A DNA stretch of 5,356 bases, taken from CAIZIN01 sp964483025. GTDB taxonomy: Bacteria; Patescibacteriota; Minisyncoccia; Phycocordibacterales; CAIZIN01. Of the stretch, positions 1 through 4,572 are shown in pieces. A model generated the notes under the pieces. It saw nothing but the letters and a program-made list of their open reading frames with translations. It made no database searches and was not told where the DNA came from. The translations under genes and the position numbers were made by a program. How positions within the stretch are numbered: position 1 is the stretch's first letter; every line of letters starts with the position of its first letter. The stretch lies in contig CAYZZT010000043.1 of NCBI GenBank assembly GCA_964483025.1, positions 1-5,356 on the forward strand, in the 5' to 3' direction.

Positions 1-516
1 GAAGCTAGGAAGGCCACCCTAGAGGCTTCCAGGACTAAAGAGCCCACCTATATCCGCCTCGCGCGGAATAAAACACCCATTATTACAAGTGAAGAAACTC
101 CTTTTGAAATTGGTAAGGCTCAGGTGTTTTTTGAAGAACAAAATCCAAAAGTTACAATTATCGCAATAGGGGCTTTGGTCCACAAAGCTTTGGTTGTAGC
201 AGAAGAGTTGAGACATAAAGGTGTGGGTGTGATTGTAATTAATCTTTCAACAATAAAACCTCTTGATGAAAAAGCTATTTTAGAGTGTGTGAAAAAAACA
301 GGGAAAGTTGTAACTGTGGAGGAACATCAAATCGCTGGAGGAATGGGTTCGGCTGTGGCGGAATTTTTAGCAAAAACTTTTCCGGTACCGATTGAGTTTG
401 TGGGAGTGAAAGATGAATTTGGGCAGTCGGGAAAGCCGGAGGAACTTATCAGGCACTACGGTATGGATGAAAGTGCGATTAGGAAGGCTGTTGAAAAAGT
501 TTTAGAAAGAAATTAA
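1..516 (+). CDS. Transketolase, C-terminal subunit/part (5'-truncated by window edge)
   Basis: The frame is open from base 1 to the TAA at 514-516, giving the last 171 residues; the start lies outside the window. Transketolase moves two-carbon ketol units between sugar phosphates with thiamine diphosphate, in the cytosolic non-oxidative pentose phosphate pathway. Residues 1-40 of the fragment (EPTYIRLAR, then TPFEIGKA) match the end of the pyrimidine-binding domain. Residues 50-171 form the transketolase C-terminal domain: VTIIAIGALVHKALVVAEEL (51-70), STIKPLD (83-89), the hallmark VEEHQIAGGMGSAVAE (106-121), and FGQSGKPEELIRHYGMD near the end. CPR and archaeal transketolases are often split into N and C subunits of roughly 270 and 310 residues, and this fragment would be about the last half of the C subunit. 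A 1-deoxyxylulose-5-phosphate synthase or a dehydrogenase E1 beta subunit shares the fold, but the HYGMD-type ending favours transketolase. An internal ATG at 124 is not the start, because conserved sequence precedes it. The first 66 bases are unusually GC-rich. Confidence 0.9.
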   Translation, partial: EARKATLEASRTKEPTYIRLARNKTPIITSEETPFEIGKAQVFFEEQNPKVTIIAIGALVHKALVVAEELRHKGVGVIVINLSTIKPLDEKAILECVKKTGKVVTVEEHQIAGGMGSAVAEFLAKTFPVPIEFVGVKDEFGQSGKPEELIRHYGMDESAIRKAVEKVLERN

Positions 517-580
517 TAACACGACACCAATACACGAATAAATACAACGAATGATACGAATGAAATACAATACACTGCTT
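517..580. repeat. Degenerate short repeats (ACGAAT-type) after the transketolase stop
   Basis: The spacer directly after the transketolase stop is built from imperfect copies of a short unit: ACACGAATAAAT, then ACGAATGA at 547-554, then ACGAATGA again at 556-563, followed by AATACAATACAC. No ORF, RNA gene or T-tract terminator is visible here. The pattern looks like slippage-derived or modular spacer DNA. Its function is unknown. Confidence 0.5.
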
Positions 581-581
581 C

Positions 582-654
582 TGTCATTCCGGCGAAGGCC
601 GGAATCTAGTCTGCAGAATTGAATTCATGGATTTCCGCCTTCGCGGGAATGACA
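582..654. repeat. Palindromic repeat element, copy A (73 bp, TGTCATTCC...GGAATGACA)
   Basis: The ends are inverted (TGTCATTCC at 582-590 against GGAATGACA at 646-654). The outer 25 bases of each end match in inverted orientation at 22 positions. Each half folds by itself: ATTCCGGC (586-593) pairs perfectly with GCCGGAAT (598-605) around a GAAG loop, and ATTTCCGC (631-638) pairs with GCGGGAAT (643-650) with one G-T wobble around CTTC. It could therefore form a double hairpin or one long cruciform. A second copy lies at 3438-3511. It resembles the dispersed small palindromic or MITE-like repeats found in many bacterial genomes. No T-run follows, so it is not a standard intrinsic terminator, although it could protect the 3' end of the upstream mRNA. 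Confidence 0.8.
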
Positions 655-684
655 ATTGAGAGTAAAGTTTAAAAATTACAAAAT

Positions 685-702
685 TATAAATTAAAAATTA
701 TT
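685..702 (+). promoter_or_regulatory. Possible -10 box and AT-rich leader of the DUF1653 gene
   Basis: TATAAA at 685-690 lies 12 nt before the ATG at 703, inside an almost pure A/T stretch (about 669-702). No Shine-Dalgarno sequence and no clear -35 box are visible. Very similar sequence precedes the dehydrogenase at 3607. TATAAA is expected by chance in such AT-rich DNA, so this is a weak call. Confidence 0.3.
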
Positions 703-927
703 ATGCAAAATATAAAACCAGGAATTTATAAGCATTCAAAAAAAGGGACTTTATACAAAGTTCATTTTGTTGCAAAGCACTCGGAGACTTTGGAAGATTT
801 AGTTATTTACGAAGCCTTGTACGAAAATGATATGTCAAAATTTTGGGCAAGGCCAGTTTCGATGTGGAATGGGGAGGTTGAAATAAATGGAGAGATAAAG
901 CCGAGGTTTGTGTGGGTGAGTGAATAG
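703..927 (+). CDS. DUF1653 domain protein (74 aa, function unknown)
   Basis: This small protein is nearly all one DUF1653 domain, recognised from its ordered motifs: GIYKHSKKGTLYKV (7-20), the signature AKHSETLEDLVIYEALYE (24-41), FWARPVSMW (47-55) and a final PRFVWV (67-72). These match the family pattern of a tyrosine/histidine start, a central HSET, an RP-S-MF/W block and a PRF end. The family is widespread as short single-domain proteins with no established biochemical role. I see no signal peptide or membrane segment, so it is probably cytosolic. The ATG at 703 is chosen because the domain begins within a few residues of it; it has no Shine-Dalgarno sequence. The HIT gene follows after 18 bp on the same strand, so the two may be cotranscribed, though HIT may also have its own promoter. 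Length is normal for the family and the gene is intact. Confidence 0.88.
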   Translation: MQNIKPGIYKHSKKGTLYKVHFVAKHSETLEDLVIYEALYENDMSKFWARPVSMWNGEVEINGEIKPRFVWVSE

Positions 928-936
928 TGATATATT
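928..936 (+). promoter_or_regulatory. Possible extended -10 for the HIT gene
   Basis: TGATATATT starts one base after the DUF1653 stop codon and reads as TG-n-TATATT, matching the extended -10 consensus at TG and 5 of 6 hexamer bases. Nine bases separate it from the ATG at 946, the same spacing as for the aldolase gene. It could start a leaderless HIT transcript independent of the upstream gene. No -35 box is visible. In AT-rich sequence this may be chance. Confidence 0.3.
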
Positions 937-945
937 TATTAAAAT

Positions 946-1383
946 ATGAAATGTGTATATTGTGAACTTGATGTTATAAAACAGCGAGAAATTGTTGGTA
1001 ATGATTTGGTGTGGTCTTTTCCTACAAATATGCCTATTGTTTCAGGGCATACTCTTATTGTTCCTCGAAGATGTGTGGCTCGATACGAAGACTTAACTAA
1101 AGACGAAAAAGATGCTTTGGAAGAACTGAGAATTCGTATTGTGAATGCACTTAAGAAACAATTTGGTGTAGAAGGTTTTAATTTTGCGTGGAATGATGGA
1201 AAAATTGCTGGGCAATCTGTACCACATTTTCATTTGCATGTTTTGCCACGCAAAGAAGGGGATACTGGAATTACTGAATATGAACCTCGTAAGTTTTTGT
1301 ATCGACCGGGAAGCCGAGAAGATTCTCCAGAAGGTGAACTTCAGGAAGTTGCGAAGCTGATTCGGGAAGGGTTGCAAATGTAA
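946..1383 (+). CDS. HIT-family (histidine triad) nucleotide-binding hydrolase/transferase
   Basis: The 145-residue protein carries the histidine triad PHFHLHVLPR, with His94, His96 and His98; in this family the middle or last histidine of the triad forms the nucleotidyl intermediate. Upstream are SGHTLIVPRR (33-42), which is the conserved GHTLVIPK strand, and AWNDGKIAGQSV (81-92), the usual N-DG-AGQ nucleotide-binding block. After the triad comes RKEGDTGI. Family members hydrolyse nucleoside phosphoramidates, dinucleoside polyphosphates or similar AMP/GMP conjugates in the cytosol; the exact substrate cannot be assigned. Cys3 and Cys6 form a CxxC typical of zinc-carrying HIT proteins, while the usual histidine after IPK(R/K) is Cys43 here. 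The ATG at 946 puts the CxxC at its normal place near the N-terminus. The gene is intact and of normal length, and it is followed by a strong terminator. Confidence 0.93.
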   Translation: MKCVYCELDVIKQREIVGNDLVWSFPTNMPIVSGHTLIVPRRCVARYEDLTKDEKDALEELRIRIVNALKKQFGVEGFNFAWNDGKIAGQSVPHFHLHVLPRKEGDTGITEYEPRKFLYRPGSREDSPEGELQEVAKLIREGLQM

Positions 1384-1417
1384 AGAGTAGAATGAAAAAT
1401 TAAAAATTTGGATTCAA

Positions 1418-1458
1418 ACAGGGGATTTTGGCGAAGCCAAAATCCCCTGTATTTTTTT
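1418..1458 (+). terminator. Intrinsic terminator between the converging HIT and PfkB genes
   Basis: A perfect 15-bp stem (1418-1432 with 1436-1450; ACAGGGGATTTTGGC and its complement) closes a GAA loop and is followed by A and seven T residues (1452-1458). This is a textbook Rho-independent terminator for the plus-strand DUF1653/HIT unit. On the minus strand the hairpin is the same but is followed by TTTGAATCC and not a clean U-tract, so termination of the kinase transcript is likely weaker. Confidence 0.9.
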
Positions 1459-1465
1459 CTGTATT

Positions 1466-1486
1466 TACTTCCTACTTTCTACTTTA
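1466..1486. repeat. Three tandem heptamers overlapping the kinase stop codon
   Basis: TACTTCC (1466-1472), TACTTTC (1473-1479) and TACTTTA (1480-1486) are head-to-tail imperfect 7-mers. The last contains TTA, which is the TAA stop of the minus-strand kinase gene. On the kinase strand the unit reads as AAAGTA/GAAAGTA/GGAAGTA. No function is apparent; a slippage origin is plausible. Confidence 0.55.
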
Positions 1487-2479
1487 AACTTCTTTTGTCG
1501 TCCAATCAGCTCCCGCCTTATCCAAATATACTTTTATTTCTGGAATTGTAAGAAGTCCTTTTTGCGAACCAACATATTTACAAACATTCATAGAGTTTAC
1601 AGAAGCCCATTTCATTGCTGTTTCAATATTTTCTCCATAGGCGATAGCTGTCATAAACGTTGCTGAATATGCATCTCCAGCGCCAGTTCTTTCGTATGCG
1701 GGCTCTTGAGGATACACATCTAAAAAGATTACCTTTTTTCCATCAAATGTATATGAGCCTTTTGGTCCATCCGTAATCACAATTATTTTTGGTCCCAGAG
1801 TCATTAAATTTTCTGAAAGTACACGAATATCTTTTGTGTCTAATTTTGTAATTAACTTCGCTTCTTCAACATTACAAATAAAAATTTCTGTACGAGCGTA
1901 AATATTTTTCAAAGCATCAATATCCATTTTCATTTGATATGTGCCAGGCTGGAAAACTAATTTTACTTTTGGATTTTTCAAAAGATAATTTCCAATGACT
2001 TTATGATAGTCTACTGAGTTTGCTCCCATTGAACTTAAATATATCCAATCTGGATTATTTAGTTTTGGAAGGTGATATGGGAATTCTTCATGTTTAACCA
2101 AAATAGTACGTTCTGGCCCATACCAAAGAACATAATGAAAGTTTGTACGTTTTTCTTTATGTGAATATATGTGGGATGTATTTACTCCTGCTTTTTTTAA
2201 AATATTGATACAGTCTTTTCCATTTTTATCTTTTCCAATATGAGCAATAAGAGATGATGAAAATCCGAGTTTTGCACAAGTGACGGCAGCATTTGCACTG
2301 TTCCCCACAGCTGGAATAACATCATCAAACTCATACGGAATCTTATTTGCAAAGCTTAGGCAAAGCTGGCAAGTTTCTGAATTAATATTACAAACCTCAT
2401 GCGCTTCCTTAATACGAATAAAACAATCAATGGCAATATCTCCAATTGAAACAAGGGTTGGTTTCTTTTTAAATATCAT
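1484..2479 (-). CDS. PfkB-family carbohydrate kinase
   Basis: This 331-residue cytosolic kinase has the ribokinase/PfkB fold. The N-terminal strand IGDIAID (12-18) supplies the usual substrate-binding aspartate (Asp18). AVGNSANAAVTCAKLG (57-72) is PfkB signature 1, NVEEAKLI (203-210) is the conserved N-x-x-E region, ITDGPKGSY (235-243) is typical of the nucleotide side, and RTGAGDAYSATF (264-275) is signature 2 with the GAGD anion hole and catalytic base Asp269. An insert near the N-terminus has CNINSETCQLC (30-40), with Cys30, Cys37 and Cys40, followed by a KIPYE block; I associate this form with kinases from candidate-phylum genomes. It transfers ATP phosphate to a sugar or sugar phosphate, but whether the substrate is ribose, fructose, fructose-6-phosphate or a nucleoside is not decidable here. 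The ATG at 2479 is chosen over a TTG 13 codons upstream (2518), which overlaps the opposing promoter. The gene diverges from the aldolase gene. Confidence 0.9.
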   Translation of the reverse strand: MIFKKKPTLVSIGDIAIDCFIRIKEAHEVCNINSETCQLCLSFANKIPYEFDDVIPAVGNSANAAVTCAKLGFSSSLIAHIGKDKNGKDCINILKKAGVNTSHIYSHKEKRTNFHYVLWYGPERTILVKHEEFPYHLPKLNNPDWIYLSSMGANSVDYHKVIGNYLLKNPKVKLVFQPGTYQMKMDIDALKNIYARTEIFICNVEEAKLITKLDTKDIRVLSENLMTLGPKIIVITDGPKGSYTFDGKKVIFLDVYPQEPAYERTGAGDAYSATFMTAIAYGENIETAMKWASVNSMNVCKYVGSQKGLLTIPEIKVYLDKAGADWTTKEV

Positions 2480-2486
2480 AACGTAT

Positions 2487-2495
2487 ATTGTACCA
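2487..2495 (-). promoter_or_regulatory. Extended -10 promoter of the PfkB kinase gene
   Basis: Read on the minus strand this is TGGTACAAT: the TG-n extension plus TACAAT, 5 of 6 to consensus TATAAT. Seven bases separate it from the kinase ATG at 2479, so transcription would be expected to start at or within a base or so of the start codon, giving a leaderless mRNA. There is no good -35 box, as is common for extended -10 promoters. Confidence 0.65.
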
Positions 2496-2510
2496 GAATG
2501 TAGAAATTTT

Positions 2511-2519
2511 TGGTACAAT
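2511..2519 (+). promoter_or_regulatory. Extended -10 promoter of the aldolase gene
   Basis: TGGTACAAT, identical to the kinase -10 element on the other strand, lies nine bases before the aldolase ATG at 2529. A start site about seven bases downstream of the box would leave a leader of roughly 2-3 nt. No Shine-Dalgarno sequence exists before the ATG. The -35 region of this promoter falls on the left arm of the inverted repeat, so polymerase binding here should exclude binding at the kinase promoter. Confidence 0.65.
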
Positions 2520-2528
2520 ATAACTTAT

Positions 2529-3398
2529 ATGACAAAATCACTTAAGGAGTATATTTTAGAAGCTGAGGAAAAGGGAATAGCAGTGGGTCATTTTAATATT
2601 TCAAATTTAGAGGGGGTTAAGGCTATTGTGGAGGCAGTAACAGAATTAAAGGTTCCGGTTATTGTTGGTGTATCAGAAGGTGAAAGGAATTTTGTGGGGG
2701 TGGAAGAAATTAGTGCTATTATAAAAGCTGAAAAAGAAAAAACAGGTTTGCCAATATTTTTAAATGCAGATCATACACATTCATTTGAATCAGCAAAAAA
2801 AGCTATTGATAAGGGTTTTGATTCTATAACTGTGGATGGTTCAAAATTACCACTTGATGAAAATATTAAATACGTAAAATCTTGTGTCGAGTATGTTGTG
2901 TCACAAAATAAAAATGTGCTGATTGAGTGTGAGCTTGATTATATAGGTACATCTTCAGAAGTTCACATAGAGGTGCCTGCAGATATTGCTTTTGATGAAA
3001 ATTCTTTAACTCATCCAGATGATGCAGCAAAACTTGTTCGAGAGACTGGTGCTTTTATGATCGCTCCGGCGGTGGGAAATATGCACGGTATGATTGGTGT
3101 AGGGAAAGATCCAAAATTAAATATTAAAAGAATTGAAGAGATAAGAAATGCAACCGGTGTACCTTTGGTACTTCATGGGGCATCAGGAAATAGTGACGAG
3201 GATGTACGAAGTGCGATTAAGGCTGGTTGTGCTGTTGTTCATGTTAATACAGAGCTTCGAGTAGCATTTCGAGATGGACTTGAAAGTGGATTAGAGGAAA
3301 ACCCAGACGAGGTGGCAGCATACAAATATGAACTTGACGCCGTAGAAAATATGAAACAAGTGGCCATAGAAAAGTTAAAGTTGTTTAATGGGCTTTAG
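2529..3398 (+). CDS. Class II (zinc) fructose/tagatose-bisphosphate aldolase
   Basis: This 289-residue protein should cleave fructose- or tagatose-1,6-bisphosphate to dihydroxyacetone phosphate and an aldehyde phosphate (or the reverse) in the cytosol. GIAVGHFNISNLE (16-28) is the class II N-terminal block. NADHTHS (79-85) holds the catalytic aspartate Asp81 and zinc ligand His82. IECELDYIG (132-140) is the conserved acidic segment. VGNMHG (182-187) gives zinc ligand His186, and VLHGASG (214-220) gives zinc ligand His216. Length is normal for the FbaA/GatY/KbaY superfamily. The substrate-binding segment normally written KVN-x-(D/A)-T reads VVHVNTELR (236-244), so His238 and Asn240 occupy the usual Asn and Asp positions. 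The ATG at 2529 matches the family start; an upstream in-frame ATG at 2280 would add 83 residues made from kinase antisense sequence. It is divergent from the PfkB kinase and may be regulated by the shared inverted repeat. Fructose versus tagatose specificity is not decidable here. Confidence 0.92.
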   Translation: MTKSLKEYILEAEEKGIAVGHFNISNLEGVKAIVEAVTELKVPVIVGVSEGERNFVGVEEISAIIKAEKEKTGLPIFLNADHTHSFESAKKAIDKGFDSITVDGSKLPLDENIKYVKSCVEYVVSQNKNVLIECELDYIGTSSEVHIEVPADIAFDENSLTHPDDAAKLVRETGAFMIAPAVGNMHGMIGVGKDPKLNIKRIEEIRNATGVPLVLHGASGNSDEDVRSAIKAGCAVVHVNTELRVAFRDGLESGLEENPDEVAAYKYELDAVENMKQVAIEKLKLFNGL

Positions 3399-3437
3399 TA
3401 TGTGAACAATTTTTATGTTTAAATTTAATTTCTCTTG

Positions 3438-3511
3438 TGTCATTCCCGCGGAGGCGGGAATCCAGTCTGAGAAATTTAGACTTGGATACCCGTGAGTACA
3501 CGAGGATGACA
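3438..3511. repeat. Palindromic repeat element, copy B (74 bp, TGTCATTCC...GGATGACA)
   Basis: This is a diverged copy of the element at 582-654. The left half is nearly identical to copy A (TGTCATTCCCGCGGAGGCGG) and folds as ATTCCCGC (3442-3449) with GCGGGAAT (3454-3461) around GGAG. It continues with TCCAGTCTG against TCTAGTCTG in copy A. The right half is a different subtype, GGATACCCGTGAGTACACGA followed by GGATGACA, with a weaker 9-bp stem (3486-3494 with 3498-3506, 7 of 9 paired). It starts 39 bp after the aldolase stop. It has no T-tract, so it is not an ordinary terminator. Confidence 0.75.
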
Positions 3512-3582
3512 GAATTACACAGATATTTAAAAATTTAAGCATTATTTATCCCAAATAACGCAATAAACTGGGACATGCAAAT

Positions 3583-3606
3583 TATAAAATTATAAAATTA
3601 AAAATT
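3583..3606 (+). promoter_or_regulatory. AT-rich leader with tandem TATAAA boxes before the dehydrogenase
   Basis: The stretch contains two direct copies of TATAAAAT (3583-3590 and 3591-3598), then TAAAAATT, reaching the ATG at 3607. The second box is 10 nt from the ATG, which would give a very short leader. There is no Shine-Dalgarno sequence and no recognisable -35 box. The sequence closely matches that before the DUF1653 gene. It could be a promoter, an unstructured AT-rich translation enhancer, or repeat-derived spacer. Confidence 0.35.
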
Positions 3607-4572
3607 ATGAAGATATACATAACAAGACGCATTCCAGGACCTGGTATTGAACTACTTAAAAAAGCTGGACATGAATTAAAAATAAATGAGGAGGATAGGC
3701 CTTTAACAGATGAAGAGCTCAACTCTGAACTATCTGTGGGAAAATATGATGGTGTCCTTTCCCTGCTTACAGATAATATTAACGCGAAAGTTCTTGACTC
3801 TGCGCCTAGCGTGAAAATATATTCAAATTATGCTGTGGGCTATAACAATATCGATCTCGAAGAAGCAAAAAAAAGAGGTGTGGTAATTTCAAACACCCCT
3901 GGCACTTCCACAAATGCAGTTGCGGAGTTTACCATTGCCTTGGCTATGAATATTGCAAAGAGGGTTGATGAAGGGGATCAGTTTATTCGTGATGGAAAAT
4001 ATAAAGGGTGGAATCCAAATCTTTTGATAGGGGAGGAAATTTTAAATAAAACTTGGGGACTTGTTGGAGCGGGAAGGATTGGGGGAAGAGTCGCAGAAAT
4101 TTTGTACAAAGGATTTGGAATGAAAATTGTATATCATGATATAAAAAGAAATGAGGAATTAGAGAAAAACTCTGGTGCTGTGTTTAAAGAAAATATTGAA
4201 GACCTGATAAAAGAATCAGATATTATTTCTTTACATGTTCTTCTTGATGAGAGCACAAAACATTTAATGAATAAAGAAAGAATTGCAATGATGAAAAAGA
4301 CAGCTGTTTTGATTAATACATCTCGTGGTTCTGTAATTGATGAACCCGCCATAGTTTCTGCGCTTGAGAATAAAATGATAAGAGGTTTTGCAACCGATGT
4401 TTATGAATTTGAGCCAAGTTTGACAGAGGGGCTTAAAGAGCTTCCAAATGTTGTACTTACTCCGCATATTGCTTCTGCCACAGAGGAGGCACGAAATGCT
4501 ATGTCGGTGCAGGCAGCTGAAAATTTAATTAATTATTTTGCTGGAAAAGAAGTTAAGTATATTGTGAGATAG
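3607..4572 (+). CDS. D-2-hydroxyacid dehydrogenase (glycerate dehydrogenase/glyoxylate reductase type)
   Basis: This 321-residue NAD(P)-dependent oxidoreductase interconverts 2-oxo acids and D-2-hydroxy acids, most likely glyoxylate/glycolate or hydroxypyruvate/D-glycerate. The N- and C-terminal segments form the catalytic domain, with SNYAVGYNNID (73-83) contacting substrate. The Rossmann domain lies between, with GLVGAGRIGGRVAE (151-164; GxGxxG at 154-159) and Asp178 at the end of the second strand, which favours NAD over NADP. The catalytic triad is intact: Arg240 in INTSRGSVIDE, Glu269 in DVYEFEP, and His287 in LTPHIASAT. TSTNAVAEFTIALAM (100-114) is the usual hinge helix. Length is normal for the family (about 310-335). 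D-lactate dehydrogenase or phosphoglycerate dehydrogenase are alternatives; there is no C-terminal ACT domain, which argues against the long SerA form. It starts in an AT-rich leader without a Shine-Dalgarno sequence, stands alone, and its TAG stop is part of a repeat. Confidence 0.92.
   Translation: MKIYITRRIPGPGIELLKKAGHELKINEEDRPLTDEELNSELSVGKYDGVLSLLTDNINAKVLDSAPSVKIYSNYAVGYNNIDLEEAKKRGVVISNTPGTSTNAVAEFTIALAMNIAKRVDEGDQFIRDGKYKGWNPNLLIGEEILNKTWGLVGAGRIGGRVAEILYKGFGMKIVYHDIKRNEELEKNSGAVFKENIEDLIKESDIISLHVLLDESTKHLMNKERIAMMKKTAVLINTSRGSVIDEPAIVSALENKMIRGFATDVYEFEPSLTEGLKELPNVVLTPHIASATEEARNAMSVQAAENLINYFAGKEVKYIVR

Larger units (their letters stand above)
2484..2522. promoter_or_regulatory. 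12-bp inverted repeat forming a mirror-image divergent promoter region
   Basis: TATATTGTACCA (2484-2495) and TGGTACAATATA (2511-2522) are perfect inverted copies separated by 15 bp. Each arm contains an extended -10 promoter element facing outward, one toward the kinase and one toward the aldolase. Similarity continues imperfectly beyond the arms to both start codons (cgTTATG on the kinase side, acTTATATG on the aldolase side). The repeat may be a duplicated promoter, an operator for a dimeric regulator, or both. Confidence 0.75.

Noticed and set aside
19..216. Minus-strand ORF of 65 codons
   Set aside because: It lies antisense to transketolase and has no recognisable domain or start context.
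124..516. Transketolase starting at the internal ATG at 124
   Set aside because: Conserved transketolase sequence (EPTYIRLAR, TPFEIGKA) is encoded upstream in the same open frame from base 1.
582..654. Palindromic element as a Rho-independent terminator for transketolase
   Set aside because: The hairpins are good, but no T-run follows on either strand. The second copy shows the same, so a dispersed repeat is the better call.
1093..1377. Minus-strand ORF of 94 codons
   Set aside because: It is a shadow of the HIT gene; its product has no family-like motif.
2480..2518. TTG start for the kinase at 2518, 13 codons upstream
   Set aside because: The added residues are encoded by the inverted-repeat promoter region. 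The ATG at 2479 is the first ATG, fits the PfkB N-terminus and lies seven bases from a -10 box.
2280..2528. In-frame upstream extension of the aldolase (ATG at 2280)
   Set aside because: The extra 83 residues are antisense to the kinase N-terminal coding region and do not resemble any aldolase. The family start matches the ATG at 2529, directly after a promoter.
3549..3574. TCCCA...TGGGA inverted pair upstream of the dehydrogenase
   Set aside because: There are only about five paired bases around a long AT-rich loop, so it is not distinguishable from chance.
4134..4467. Two overlapping minus-strand ORFs inside the dehydrogenase gene
   Set aside because: They are shadow frames of a well-conserved enzyme gene, with no domain and no promoter.
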